A stretch of 64,000 nt of DNA. Source: Phytophthora sp. 'mugwort'. Lineage: Eukaryota > Oomycota > Peronosporomycetes > Peronosporales > Peronosporaceae. Shown in pieces: positions 31,140-42,084 of the stretch (positions are counted from its first letter, which is position 1; the number at the start of each line of letters is the position of its first letter). The notes beneath the pieces are model-generated. The model searched no databases, had not been told where the DNA came from, and saw only the letters and a list, made by a program, of their open reading frames with translations. The stretch is taken from NCBI GenBank assembly GCA_033558025.1, contig JAUCEF010000018.1, positions 3,038,001-3,102,000 on the forward strand. Direction: 5' to 3'. The position numbers and the translations under genes were made by a program.

Positions 31140-32500
31140 GACGGTCATGCCAGCAGCATTGGAGCTGAAATCAACCGTCCATTCTTTCGCCAAATTGGTG
31201 TCGAGTCGGCAGAGGGCACTACGCCCGATGATGATATTGGCGCTGTAGAAGGAGAGGGAACAACGGAGTTTACATTGGCTGATTTTGAGTGTTCGGAGAT
31301 GACCGCCCAACGAGAAGGCAAATCCTGACAATTCCTGTCGTCGTGAAGATCAGAGGGAAGGCTAATAAAGTGGCCAAATATGCAGAGTTACGTTCGTTTT
31401 GCATTCGTAAGGGGATCAGAGGCTACAAAACAGATCGAAGGCGAAAGTGTTGGAGTTGATCGCACAGCGAAAGACGTACGACGCAGTGTATGAACCCATT
31501 TTCAATGCCAAATGTCGAAACATGGAGATCCGACGTAAAAGCAGGTTCAGTACCCATCCGTCTGAAGAATGTGATATTTCCGGACAAATTCGCTGACCGG
31601 TTTGTTGCACTACCGGATCAACACTCACGTGATGACCTTGATGGCCCCGTGTTGGCCGAAACGCAATTTGAGAGAACGTCCGAGCTGCCTTCGTTGATAA
31701 AACCACAGCCGAGGAGTAGGTTACCTAATATCCACACGCACACACACACACATACACACACCCTGCGTTGGGCCCAACGAGTTTAATCCGGCTGCAATCG
31801 TTACTCATTCAGCTCAGTAACTACGGGAAATCTGGAGCTCTGCGCATGGAGCGGATCGGAAAGCACATATCCGGTATACTACATCCGGTACGAACAAGGA
31901 GGACTTCTACAGCTTCTGCCCAGGTCGCATCGATGCACTTTACGTCCACTTGCATCTCCAGAGCGACCAGGATTGACTGCGATGGTTAATCAAGAGCTAC
32001 AGGAGAATATGTTTTGTGAGAGTGAGGCGGAAGCAAGGATGTACCTGCGAATCACCGCATCAGGAAGAGCGAAGTGGCCGATGCTATCCGTGATTTCGGA
32101 AACCAGCCTCGGCGAGAGGCGATAGCACTTCGCGAACAAGAGATCGAGGAGAGCAAATTTTATTTCCTAGAAATGAAAGAGTCCAGCAAATGAATCACCT
32201 ATAGCAACGATCACATATAAAATCGAAACGAGCTGCAATGCAAGATTTCGCATTTATGAGTGATTACCTGCAAAATTGGTACAGTCAGCAAGCAACCGAG
32301 GCAAACTAACGAATCCGCAATCCATCGAGGAAGAGGTCACTTTATTAAAAAGAGAAAAAAATCTAGCCGATACTCTGAAGGCAGTAGCAGCTATTCGGAT
32401 AATGCTGCCCTACGAACGAGGTTACGATGCGGCCTGCTTAATGCTGCATTGGAACGAAATAAACAATTATTTCACGCAAGTCAGATACTCCAGGGATACT
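31140..32500 (+). pseudogene. Broken orphan protein of an oomycete multicopy family
   Basis: Frames shift repeatedly, but protein-like segments recur in order: VAKYAELRSFCIRKGIRGYK (about 31370-31430, SAP-like), then RLKNVIFPDKFADRFVALPD (31560-31620). A segment giving HIRYTTSGTNKEDFYSFCPG (about 31865-31925) is followed by a basic/acidic C-terminal stretch to about 32500. I recall this pattern as a recurrent hypothetical protein in Phytophthora genomes, often beside transposons; its function is unknown to me. It may be the DNA-binding partner ORF of the Harbinger element, or unrelated debris. A (CA)n tract interrupts it. Confidence 0.45.
31732..31762 (+). repeat. CA-repeat microsatellite
   Basis: A run of CA dinucleotides with one CG and one CT-like interruption, inside the orphan pseudogene. 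It probably arose after the gene was already dead. Confidence 0.85.
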
Positions 32501-32689
32501 AACCTTTGTTTAATCATAATGGGTCTTTAGTTATAATGGGCAAACAATCCGAGCGTGCCATTTCTCCAGCACATACCGTAGCTTGCTTGTTTTGTTATAA
32601 TGGGTTGAAGTAGCGGGAGGTATTTTACGGCTCTCACAAGTCGAAACACGAGTCCATGAGCCTGGGAGGACGCCGCTCAAGCACTGCCG

Positions 32690-34254
32690 CACCGCTGTTT
32701 CGAACTACAAGAGCTAGAGGCCATCAATTGGTGCCGCGGCCACGGGATAGCGTCGACGCTGGAGCGCTTCTTCGGCCACATTGCACCGGGAAAGCAGAAA
32801 AAGAGTCGCAACCAAATCCACATGTGGACCAAGTAGCGTGAAGCGCTCGAGGAGACCTGCACAACAGCTAAGAATGGTGTCAAGCAAAATAATCGCTCTG
32901 GCGGGGTTGCCACATCCCTTCCCACCGACGCTGAGCATGATATAGTTAGTGAGAGTAAATTTTTACTGTGTTGTTGCTCCGACGCTAACTATCCTGTGTT
33001 TGTTGCTTTGCTATGTAAATGAAGGAATACCCATTTCTACCGTCATGATTCATTCCAAGCCTTGGATGTTGCAAAAGAGTGCCGGGTTCTCCATTTTGAA
33101 GCTAGTACTACTGGCAGCGACTGTTTCGTATGGGCCATCGCCTCTCCATGCGCTGTCGTACGCGCCAAGGGAAAATTGCACCGGCTGAGTCAGAGCGAAG
33201 CGCTGCAGATTTGCGGTGAAGAATAGAGCGAAAATGGTGGAGCTTGGTGTGACAAAGGTCTACAATGCGGATGAGACCGCGGTCCTGTTCGAGTATCTGC
33301 CAAAAAGACCCTCCATCGCCGAGGCGATAAAATGATGTGGGTCCGTGGTGGCAACAAAGAGAAGCAGCGCCTGACAGCATGCTGTTGGGCGACTCGGACG
33401 GCGGCAAATACCTCTGATGCTCGTCTAGAAGTGCTACAAGTCAACCGTTCCAGAGCGTGCACTCGTCGAGAAATTTCGCGACCGCCATGGATTTGGCGCC
33501 GGAATCTGGAAGCAAATCGGGCCGCTGCAGAACAGAACGGCGATACCGATCTACGGCAACACAAAAGGGTGTTTCACAAGTTGGTGCGACGATTCCTCGA
33601 GCATTACTTTGCTTAACGTGCCGACGCGAGCAACCCCGCGTTGCTTCTTTGGACGACTTCAGTGGTCATTGGACTGCTGAAATCGCCGCATATGCGAAGA
33701 GTCTGAATATGGTTCTCGAACGAGTGCCGCCGGGCTGTACATCGGTTCGTCAACCCGCCAATATAGCATGGATGAAACCTCTTATGGACCGACTGCGGCG
33801 TAAATGGGTAGACTCCATCCGTGATCAGCTGCGAGCACGAGTTCCCGGTCAGCCTTTCAAAATGCAGGCACCAGATCGCATCGGGATGGCGCGATGGATA
33901 AAAGATGTGTGGGACGACATGCCTGCATCCACAATTCGCATTGAATTTCGCAAAAGTGGCTTCATTGAACGCGATGTGGTTGCCGGAGGAGAGCCGCAAG
34001 CACCACACGAAGCCGGTGGTGACGAAGCCGTTGTCGCGCTGCTCGAGGAGAGTGGCCTCCTCGGCGTAGATGTCGGCATCGTCGATTCTGACGATGGCTT
34101 CGACTCGTGTTGCTTTAAAATACAACCCGAAGAACACGACTGGGTGGTAAATTATGTGAGGCTCGAAATTGTTGAACTTGACTCGTCTGCCGCTGAAAGT
34201 CCTTCCTCCCAAAGGTGCATGCCCATTTTAACTAAAACAAGGTCGGTACAGTAG
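32690..34254 (+). pseudogene. pogo/DDE_1 transposase pseudogene
   Basis: The N-terminal helix-turn-helix region is at 32712-32930 (INWCRGHGIASTLERFFGHI, then GVATSLPTDAEHDIV). The catalytic domain starts at about 33235 with VELGVTKVYNADETAVLFEY, containing the first Asp. It shifts frame near 33325 (MMWVRGGNKEKQRLTACCWA) and again near 33430. The long 3' frame holds LDDFSGHWTAEIAAYAKSLN (33649-33710) with the second Asp, then PANIAWMKPLMDRLRRKWVD. An acidic tail ends at 34254. DDE_1 enzymes cut and paste DNA into TA sites. Frameshifts make this copy dead. It lies within the Harbinger terminal repeats. Confidence 0.85.
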
Positions 34255-34318
34255 TCATTTGTTCCCCATGGATAACTTGGCAAAAAAGAAAGGTGGCTCT
34301 GTGCCGTTCCGTCGAACT

Positions 34319-35622
34319 CTATCGCTTCGCCGCCACAACGTTTTCTCCTAGATCAGCACAGAAAGTGTGCAGTAGAGCCATAGCCATTAACACTCGACTT
34401 GCACTTTTGAGGCTCAATGCAAGCGGGTCCTTGAGGCACCTCCTCTTGTTTGTTAGCCTCCCGAATGCTTGGTCGATTTTAATCCGCAGTTGGCTGATGT
34501 AGAAGCCGTAAGTGTCGTGTACAATATTTTTAATTGACAGCCCCCCCAAAATGGAGTTAGCATGTGCCTCGACGGCATATACCCTCACCAATTAAACACC
34601 TATTGGGAGAAAGCATAATTCGCAAAAGCGGCCAACTTGGTCCTCATGAATGGCCATGAATCACTTGATCTGCCGGGCGCCACAACAGCAAAATAAATGG
34701 AGTGGTATGAGTAATAACAAGCCGCTTGGGTGTTCAAGCTCATGAGACGATAATGCCCTGAACAATACGCTCGCACATTGCCTGCTTCCTTACGTGATGG
34801 TGTGACACATTTGACAAGCACCCCGTCAACGCAACCAACGCAGCCATCCAGTATCCTTTTTTGCGCTTTCCCTCCTGAATGCTGCAATGGATTTCGGTAC
34901 CATTGGAAGGAAGTTTAATATGCAGCTCAGAGCATCACACGATCGCAGAAATGCCTCTATGTAGGCACCGATAAAATGGAGCCACACTGATGTGAGCTAC
35001 GTCACGCACATCCAGATAGGACCCACCAGCGAGGTAGAGCAATATGCAGTGCAGTGCAACTTCTTCTGAAATAGGTGCTGCGCCGGTCCTCCTCGAAGAC
35101 ATGACACCGTTAACGCAAAAGATCGTGTCGTAGCAGCGCAACCAAGTGCTCAATAGCTCTCGTCCATTCGGTGTGTTCGGTTGAACATTGTTTCGCGTCG
35201 TAGTTTTTGAACGTGTTCGGACCAAATAAGACGCTGACGAGAGTAGCTACCCTCTCTGGTGTTTAGCTCCGTAGATGCTGACGCCAAGCAAAGGATTTCA
35301 CGTTCTTCTGTAAAGTGTCATCAACCCAGTCGCTGTCGGCATCAACAAAAGCCTCATCAAAGATCTCTTCAGAGACGCTACTACTATTTAAGCGTGCGAC
35401 GTCGTCCCAGTAATACTTGATAAAGTCAAAGTTCGAGTTGTCGTCCCAGGAATCACCATAGCAATTGTTGTTGAGATCCACGCTGAATAGACTGCTTCTC
35501 CTGAGTGCTTCTCTCCCCCGTGGTCGAGCTGTTTTTTTTGTGGAGTAGGAGAAACGTATGGTTAACGATTCACAGGCATTTTTCATAGCTGCTGAACGGT
35601 AGTATGGGCTTATCTCTACCAC
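34319..35622 (-). pseudogene. Harbinger (HARBI1-like, DDE_4) transposase pseudogene
   Basis: Four minus-strand frames read as one protein. The acidic N terminus is 35263-35622. Then ALHCILLYLAGGSYLDVRDV and a helix-turn-helix lie in 34935-35225. The nuclease core DGCVGCVDGVLVKCVTPSR, SGHYRLMSLNTQAAC and SSDSWPF lies in 34600-34887. The C-terminal FYISQLRIKIDQAFGRLTNK lies in 34319-34591. The D...D motifs of DDE_4 are visible, and total length (about 430 codons) is near full size. Two or three frameshifts separate the parts. It is one of the better preserved transposases here. Confidence 0.85.
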
Positions 35623-35674
35623 TTCTCGATCATTCTAGAATATTGTGCAATTCTACCGCTGTTAAGAACGGCCC

Positions 35675-36000
35675 ATTTTTTAAAGAAATAAAATTCTAAC
35701 CTGTTGTATAACCCCTTCGAACTCAAAACTTATTCCGTCGTCTAAACAGGGTTCCGAAAAATGCCGTTTTATCTCATGGCGGGGTGGGTTAGTTTGACGT
35801 GGGGTGGAGGAACAATGGGTTTTGCATTTACCAAGCCCTAATGGACTACTCGTTTTTACTATGCATTAAAAATTTTGGCATATTTCAAGTCACACATTTT
35901 GTCCGGGTGCTCGTGGCCATTCACCATACTAGCGTTTCGACGATCGGCACTCGACCTCGCTCAACCATTCAGACTATTTGCCATGTAGGATTCCTCGTTA
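35675..36000. other. No assigned feature
   Basis: A 326-bp AT-rich gap between the Harbinger right end and the hAT frame. Nothing recognised. Confidence 0.5.
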
Positions 36001-37890
36001 TTGCGGCTTCCTCTCATTTTTCAATCTTCCGCAACCAGCTCAACCGACATTAACTTAGCTCACGTTCTCGCCGTGAACTTCGACCTCGCTGCAGCCAGCG
36101 CCGTAGCTCAAGCCGCCACAGCCACCGCCCCATCCCAAGCTCCCTCTCCTCCGACTGCTGGACGAAACCGCAAACCAGTTTGGGACCTCATGGACGTCGA
36201 CGGGAAGGACGTCTCGTGCAAGCGTTGTGGAAAGCTGATCCATAACTCAGGACGCACTCATGTGGAGCATATTGAAAAGCATGTATATGACCGATGCACC
36301 AAGCGCCCGGCTTCCTACAAGATCGCGGACATCTATCAACACAAGATGAACTCACCGGTGCTGAAAGATTTCAAGAGCGCTTCGCGTGGTGGGTGTACAC
36401 CACCGGGATGGCGTTCTAGAAGGCAGAGCATCACACGCTGCTTGAAGCACTCCAAGTTCTGGACCCTGGTATCTGCGTATCAATCGACGAAAGGTTTCCT
36501 CGACCTGGCCCACGACAAGCCAATCCATCGGCTTACGTGAGCCTATGGGGACGTGTCGTAACGTTGGAAACGTTTGGGTGGACCGACCTCAGTGGGATGG
36601 CCGTGATCAACTAAGTGGCTCTGTCTGGAGCGATCCCGTTCTATTTGGGGTCCGGTACACTGGAGTCACGACACAGCCTTTTTAGTGGATGACACAAAGC
36701 GCGTGCTACAAACGCCTCAACTTTTGCAGCTTCATCACAGACAACACTGCCGCAAACATGGCGATGTAGAAGATGCAGACCGAGAACCCAAAATTGTTGT
36801 TCTGTGGCTGGGTTTGTCACGCATTACACCGCATGGTCAAAGACATGATCGATCGCTTGACTTGGTTACGCACGCTGCAAGACGGCTGCAAAGCACTCGT
36901 CGTGTTCTTCAAGCGCAGTCACAAGTTGTGGTTCTTTCTTCGGCTGAAGCTCAAGGAGAAGAAGCTCTAAACACTCGTCCTTCCTGGCACCACCAGATGG
37001 GGTTCGTTGCTAGCTTGTCTAGGCGGTGTACTTGATGCTGAAGCTGTCGTGTTCTCGACAATCTCTGCTCGCGACTTTTTAAATGAAGAAGCACCGTCAG
37101 AAGCGGAAAACAGTCTTCAAAGGGGCGACATCGTGCCCATGCTCAAGAAAGGCGCGCCCTTGCTGAGGGTTGCTTCCAAACGCACCAAGTTCGGGAAGGA
37201 CAGTACGCCAATCTCTGAGGTCTACCGATGGCGTTTGAGACAACACGCTTGACTCCGCGAGAGCTGAAAACGGTGAAGGACATCGTGAGTGAGCGATTTA
37301 ATTTTGTCTACAGCGACGCCCATTGGGCTCGCATACCTCCTCGATCCATGGTTTTGCGGATAAGACATGAATGTCGCAACACGGATGTCCGTGGAGTCGT
37401 TCTTGGCGACGTGGTTCGGCGATGGCCAAGGCAACAGTGTTCTGGTTCAGCTAGCTGGAAACTATACGTGACGGAGGTGAAGGACGTCACTTCGCGCCAA
37501 TGGAAATTGCTGTTGTGATTGCAAGCTTCCTGTCATTGACTTTTGGTGTGGTTTGAAGCAGTTTAATCTGCTGCAGGCAATTAGGAAATCACTTTTCCGC
37601 TGTGCGGCTCTACTGCTGCCTTGGAAAGGAACTTCTCCACCCACGCTTTCATCCATCCCAAGTTGCGCAACCGACTGGTCCTGAACGTGTTGAAAAAGCT
37701 CGTTCACATCGTTTTCAACGCGAAAAATTTGAGCGACGACGAGGTGAAAGAATGCACACACCCTCAAGACACGGTACTCAACATGGACGACGATGAAGAA
37801 GAAGTGGGCAACATCAGGATGAGGACTACGTTTACTATAGGTAGACTACGAGTAGATACTGATTCGATTAGCTGTTCCTTTCCTAAGTGA
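36001..37890 (+). pseudogene. BED-type hAT transposase pseudogene
   Basis: The first frame holds a BED zinc finger (VWDLMDVDGKDVSCKRCGKL with HVEHIEKHVYDRC, about 36178-36295). Further frames give GWVCHALHRMVKDMIDRLTW (36810-36870), typical of the hAT catalytic core. The C-terminal dimerisation motif ERNFSTHAFIHPKLRNRL lies at 37624-37678, followed by an acidic tail. Start codon and terminal repeats were not located. Multiple stops and shifts mean it is inactive. Confidence 0.8.
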
Positions 37891-37955
37891 ATCGATATCC
37901 ACGGCTGTACATCGTGAGCAGCTCGCTGCAAGTTTCAGCTTCTTAGTCACCTCAA

Positions 37956-38506
37956 CTAGATTTGATGTTTAGAGCCCCCGCTTCTGATTAGTTCGCAATT
38001 TTTGCGCGTCTTTGGTAACGCTCGCGTCTCTCGATTCACGAAGTTTGCGAAGCCTTCTCCATCTATTGGCTTCGTGATTCCGTCAATGAAGCCACTACCG
38101 ACAGCAATTGCGTACGTCTTCTCGCTTGGTTCCTCCTTGTAAAATCTTCCTTCGTACCACGTTACGAAATCACCCGGTTCCAAGTCCACCGTGGCAAAAC
38201 TCCGTTGCCGGCACCAGGAATACTGGACTGTCGATACTCCACGGGGCACAGCGGTCGCCCGTGTACTCCGACAACGATTGCGTCATCTGCAGTAGGAATC
38301 TCGCGTCTCTTCAGGGTCTTGTGAGTTTCCATCTTCGCTCGGTGACGGGCGCTGTAGATGTGCTGATTAGGGCGTTTCGTCTCAGCTGAGACGCGCGTGC
38401 TCTTTGCGAGGCCGTGCGTGCGCATACAGTGGCGGCGGAGGCTGTTGGTCTTGTCCTCGGCGTACGTGTTGTCGCAGGTAGGCTGCAAAAGACCCATCCG
38501 ATGCAC
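37956..38506 (-). pseudogene. Zinc-finger plus SET-domain fragment
   Basis: The minus strand reads a partial C2H2-like segment (LRRHCMRTHG), a basic linker, then the SET start RPLCPVEYRQSSIPGAGNGV. After a shift near 38200 it reads FATVDLEPGDFVTWYEGRFY and GEGFANFVNRETRALPKTRK, and stops at 37956 before the SET C terminus. This is a different SET subfamily from the one at 28248 (no NHSC). Candidate missing C-terminal sequence lies inverted just upstream (next entry). Confidence 0.65.
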
Positions 38507-38582
38507 TAAGGATGGCCTCCACGTCGTCAGGTTTCTGCGTAAGGTAAAAAGCGGACAGCGACTCTTCGCAATCTATTCTTAG
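38500..38582 (+). pseudogene. Possible inverted C-terminal SET fragment
   Basis: The plus strand reads DGLHVVRFLRKVKSGQRLFA followed by IYS and a stop. This resembles the end of SET domains (V..LR.V..GEELF..YG). It abuts, in opposite orientation, the 5' end of the SET fragment on the minus strand. If correct, a local inversion separated the two parts. The match is short and weak. Confidence 0.35.
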
Positions 38583-40431
38583 TAATTAGAGTTGTAAGTC
38601 AGGCAAAACTGTTCGTGCTGCTAGACTGGATTAAACTGGGATTTGGCTGATCTATCTGTCCGTTTTATTGGGCAAACTCCTTGGATATGTAATATTGAAT
38701 AGATGAACTCGTAAAATGTATATAATCTAGTGCGGTTACATCGCATGGTTAGTGCTCGGCATGCGTAATTTTCAAAACTGCCTCACCAGCATTCACTCCT
38801 AATTCAGTATTCGGGGCGCGCACTTTCGACATTCTAGCTGAGCCCAGAGAAAGATTGTTCCCAAGCCCATCGTGAGAGGTATGACGGGCGACATGCGAGG
38901 GTGTGGCGAAGCTAATATGCATCACGATGGCAGGAGGAAGACAGAGCTTTGTAGTGTGGGGTATTTCGTCAAAGTGCGGGAACAAAGGACGTTGTGTGCA
39001 ACGCTCGAGTTGATCCCCCACACCAAGGTCGAGAAGCTGGATCGTCACATAATGAGAAACTAGTCGCAGTGGATGGCGAAGGGCATATACAATCTCGCTG
39101 TTGCCCAGGAGCGGCGACCCACCAAAATCGAGTCAGCATTGATCCACCCGCGGCACGCGTTGAAGATAGTAGTAGTTGCTGCAGCACCCCCTCCACCAGG
39201 ATGACCAAAGCCGAATTCAAAACAAATGTGTTGCCTGTTATATTTTCAGTTTTGGAGTTGCATTTCGAACTGTGGAGCGGCCAAGCTTCGTGCAATATTA
39301 AAATAATATGATTATTTAATACAGATTATTTTTTTAAATATATTATTTAAGAAAAAATCAATTATTTTTATAATATAAATAATAAAATTCATATTTTAAT
39401 AACAGAAGGCCGTCCGGGTTTTACGGTGCCACGCCTTCCTTTGTTTCAGGGAGTCTTCTAAATGCCGCCTGCGACGATGAGATGGAAATCCTGAATTTTC
39501 AAGACGATTGTTCAGTTTGCTAACTTGTTCCTTAGGCTAGGAACCAAGTCTTGCTATAATTTACTACAACAACGCATTTCATCGGCTTACTACAGTCTAC
39601 TACGTAGTATTTGTTACCAATGTGCATACTTGCAGCTCTTGACCTATGCTCATCTTCTTGGAGTCCGTGGATTTTTCGCCGCGGATAAATGCGGATCGAT
39701 CTGATAAATCTGCCATTGAACACTGATTCTCGCCACGAAAGAGGACGGTACCTCTGAACGGGCGGGACCAACTATTTGCGCATTTCATCGTACAGAGCTA
39801 TCCAAGCTCTATTTTATTGTAAAGCATTTGCCAATTCCCTCATTTCTGTCCCAGCCGCTGCCCTTGCTTCTGACTTGCTGGCGTTAACCGAGTAGCTGGT
39901 GCCGTCGCCACAGGTTACGTTGCCCCTGTTGCCGGAGTTGCTGGTGTTGGTCGCGTAGGTGTCTCGCAGTGTGGTGTTATTACAGGGGTACAGAAGTTCA
40001 GATTCGAATGCGAGAGCACAGCTGGAGGTGCACAGGGGGCGTCACGTACTTGCCGGTATCAGCACGTATGAGAACACCATATCAAGAAAAGGAACTATCT
40101 GCTTACATCAAGCGGTCGTTGCTAGAGCTCCGGGATGCTGGTAGACTGGTGTTATACAAGCCTCAGACATTACCGATTGCCTCGTATCATCGTGCAGCAT
40201 CGTTCCTGCCACTTTACCAACCCAACTGTTAAGAGAGGCTTTGCTATTCGTCCTCCAAAAGGTTAACATGTGCTAATAAACGCCGCGGCAAACCAACCTA
40301 TTAGTAACCAATCAGATATTGCTATGGAGACTATTCGCCGATGAAATTCGACCAATTAACTCTCGTGTCAACCTGGTTTTCTGCCAGTAGAACGATAGGT
40401 TTTCCGAAAGGCGGGGTGGGTGGTGTAAAAA
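38583..40431. other. Repeat/intergenic DNA before the second gene cluster
   Basis: Short frames only, for example 38749-39048 (-) and 39969-40232 (+), none recognised. It includes the AT-rich island at 39293-39406. The last 150 bp must contain the promoter of the zinc-motif gene: a CCAATCAG box-like sequence sits near 40308-40315. Confidence 0.45.
39293..39406. repeat. 114-bp extremely AT-rich island
   Basis: Almost only A and T (for example TATTATTTAAGAAAAAATCA), in sharp contrast to the flanks, which are near 50% GC. It may be decayed low-complexity DNA or a fragment of organellar intergenic DNA. No gene motif supports either reading. Confidence 0.7.
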
Positions 40432-41634
40432 ATGGATGCTAACAAGCACAAGACCGATGAGACCTCGGCGCACGAAACTGGAGACAGCACACCGAGGGCC
40501 TCCTCATCTTCTCCTATAACCACTACATCTAGAGACGGTGACAAGCAGCGAAGGCGGTGCGTAGCTGACGGCTGCGACCGTTGCCACCGAGGGTACAGTT
40601 GCGGAAGGCGATGCATGGCGGAAGGATGCCCGAAACGAGCACAGGACAGCAGGTTCTGCAGGCGACATGGTGGAAATTTCAAGTGCACGTTCCCCATGGA
40701 CTCTACAAGTTATACACAGAAACAGAAAGGGGGCATGTGCTCGAGCCATAGCGGCCAGCAGGACATCAATCAGGTTCACCAAGGTACTCCTGAAATGAAC
40801 GCATTGGAAAGCCATGCACAGGTGCAAACTGACGGCACAGTGACAGAGAAGGAGAACACAACGAGGGAGGGCGTTGGATTCGATGCTGCACCTTCCGAGG
40901 ATACAGCTAGTGCCGTATTCTGCCACGTCGAGGGCTGCACTGCCGTAGCAGAAAAGAAGGGGAAGAAAGGTCTTTGCCGGTTCCACAGCTTCGAGCAACG
41001 CTGCAACTACTCTGGTGGGTGCCATAACATCGCGCACCTTAACAGTTTGTTTTGCATGACGCACTTGGCACTCGGTGATACTCCCCCGTGTAGCAACAGC
41101 AACGACTTTTGTCACGCCTCGCGCCTCGACCACACCATATCACATAACAACAACAGCGCGGTGGTCATAGATCATGCGGTTATTGAATGCGATAAACGAA
41201 TACGCACGTCGACAATCCACATCACTGCTAGGCAACAAGAGCTGCAAGCGCGGCAGTACTGTGACGCGGTCTTGTCCGCCCGATCCGTCGATCTGTTCGC
41301 CGTCTTCGGCGACGGCGCTACTGATATCGTCGATGACGCGCCAAGTAGTAGACCGACAATTCGCACGACAGCCCGTGAACAGCAGAAGATCGCCGAACAG
41401 TTCTGCAACGAGGTCCTCGCCGCTCGAGCTTATCACTTTATGCTCACGAATCCCACTTCCTGGCCATCCGCGCCTGCGGTCGCCCAGCCGCCTGCAACTA
41501 CATGTAGAAATAAGCGTCCTCGTATCTGCGACCGAGTGAAAGAGTGCAACATTCATGGCTGCCGGAACCTGGCGAACGGAAGGGCGTTGTGTGCGGCGCA
41601 TGAGGCCTGGGCAACTGGCAAGTACGCAGGCTGA
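40432..41634 (+). CDS. Cys/His-rich zinc-motif protein (WRKY19-like repeats)
   Basis: A 400-residue single-exon protein with four copies of a short C...GC...C..H motif: CMAEGCPKRAQDSRFCRRHG, CHVEGCTAVAEKKGKKGLCR (ending RFH), CNYSGGCHNIAHLNSLFCMT, and near the C terminus CNIHGCRNLANGRALCAAH. Such motifs occur in oomycete proteins often annotated as WRKY19-like, although no WRKY domain is present. They probably bind zinc. Between repeats 3 and 4 lies a duplicated helical segment: TSTIHITARQQELQARQYCD and TIRTTAREQQKIAEQFCNE. Start: the ATG at 40432 follows AAAAA and is the first in frame. Nuclear or regulatory function is only a guess. Confidence 0.72.
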   Translation: MDANKHKTDETSAHETGDSTPRASSSSPITTTSRDGDKQRRRCVADGCDRCHRGYSCGRRCMAEGCPKRAQDSRFCRRHGGNFKCTFPMDSTSYTQKQKGGMCSSHSGQQDINQVHQGTPEMNALESHAQVQTDGTVTEKENTTREGVGFDAAPSEDTASAVFCHVEGCTAVAEKKGKKGLCRFHSFEQRCNYSGGCHNIAHLNSLFCMTHLALGDTPPCSNSNDFCHASRLDHTISHNNNSAVVIDHAVIECDKRIRTSTIHITARQQELQARQYCDAVLSARSVDLFAVFGDGATDIVDDAPSSRPTIRTTAREQQKIAEQFCNEVLAARAYHFMLTNPTSWPSAPAVAQPPATTCRNKRPRICDRVKECNIHGCRNLANGRALCAAHEAWATGKYAG

Positions 41635-42084
41635 CGCTTCTTGCAGTTGCACTCCGTGGTATCCAATCACAGTTCTGATTACGCTCTCGAGTGGCAAAAA
41701 AGTGTCCCAACGAGGTATCCAAGGTGGCGAACTTCCATTGGCGCTATCGGTGACGCTCGCTCGGAGACGCGGCAGCAGCGGCAGCGTTGCAAGTGCCGGG
41801 TTTGCTGCTACATGTAATTGTAGTGCAGCAGCAAAAAAAAATAAACCCGTATCCTGCATGAAAAATGTCCTAAGATAGGTTTCTACCATCACTTCTTCCT
41901 TTTCCACCAATGCGGGCGCCGGAATCATTTTGGGTGACATTCTCGATAAAAGAAACGAAACAGAAGAGCGAAGAAGCAGCGAGTGACCTCCGCACACGTG
42001 ATCTCCAAGCAGTACGCGAGCCACGCTCCAGATCGCAGCACTACCAACTCACCCACCTGCACAGCTCCACAGACCGCAAGCAAC
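41635..42084. promoter_or_regulatory. Intergenic region and ORMDL promoter
   Basis: It contains the 3' UTR of the zinc-motif gene and the ORMDL promoter. GGAATCATTTTGGGTGACATTC at 41920-41941 partly fits the oomycete initiator (TCATTY...), about 150 bp before the ORMDL ATG. Candidate only. Confidence 0.3.

Larger units (their letters stand above)
30577..35674. mobile_element. Harbinger (PIF/Harbinger) element, nested, about 5.1 kb
   Basis: GGGTCGTTCTTAACAGCAGT at 30577 matches, inverted with few differences, the end at 35674 (GGGCCGTTCTTAACAGCGGT). The block CGTTCTTAACAGC(A/G)GTAGAA is shared over about 20 bp. A TTA, the usual Harbinger target, abuts the left end, but the right flank reads ATT, so the target duplication is not confirmed. 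The Harbinger transposase lies just inside the right end. A pogo transposase and an orphan oomycete-type frame fill the left part. Confidence 0.6.

Noticed and set aside
38749..39048. Minus-strand frame of 99 codons near the AT island
   Set aside because: Translation shows no domain and the region lacks any supporting start, splice or neighbour context.
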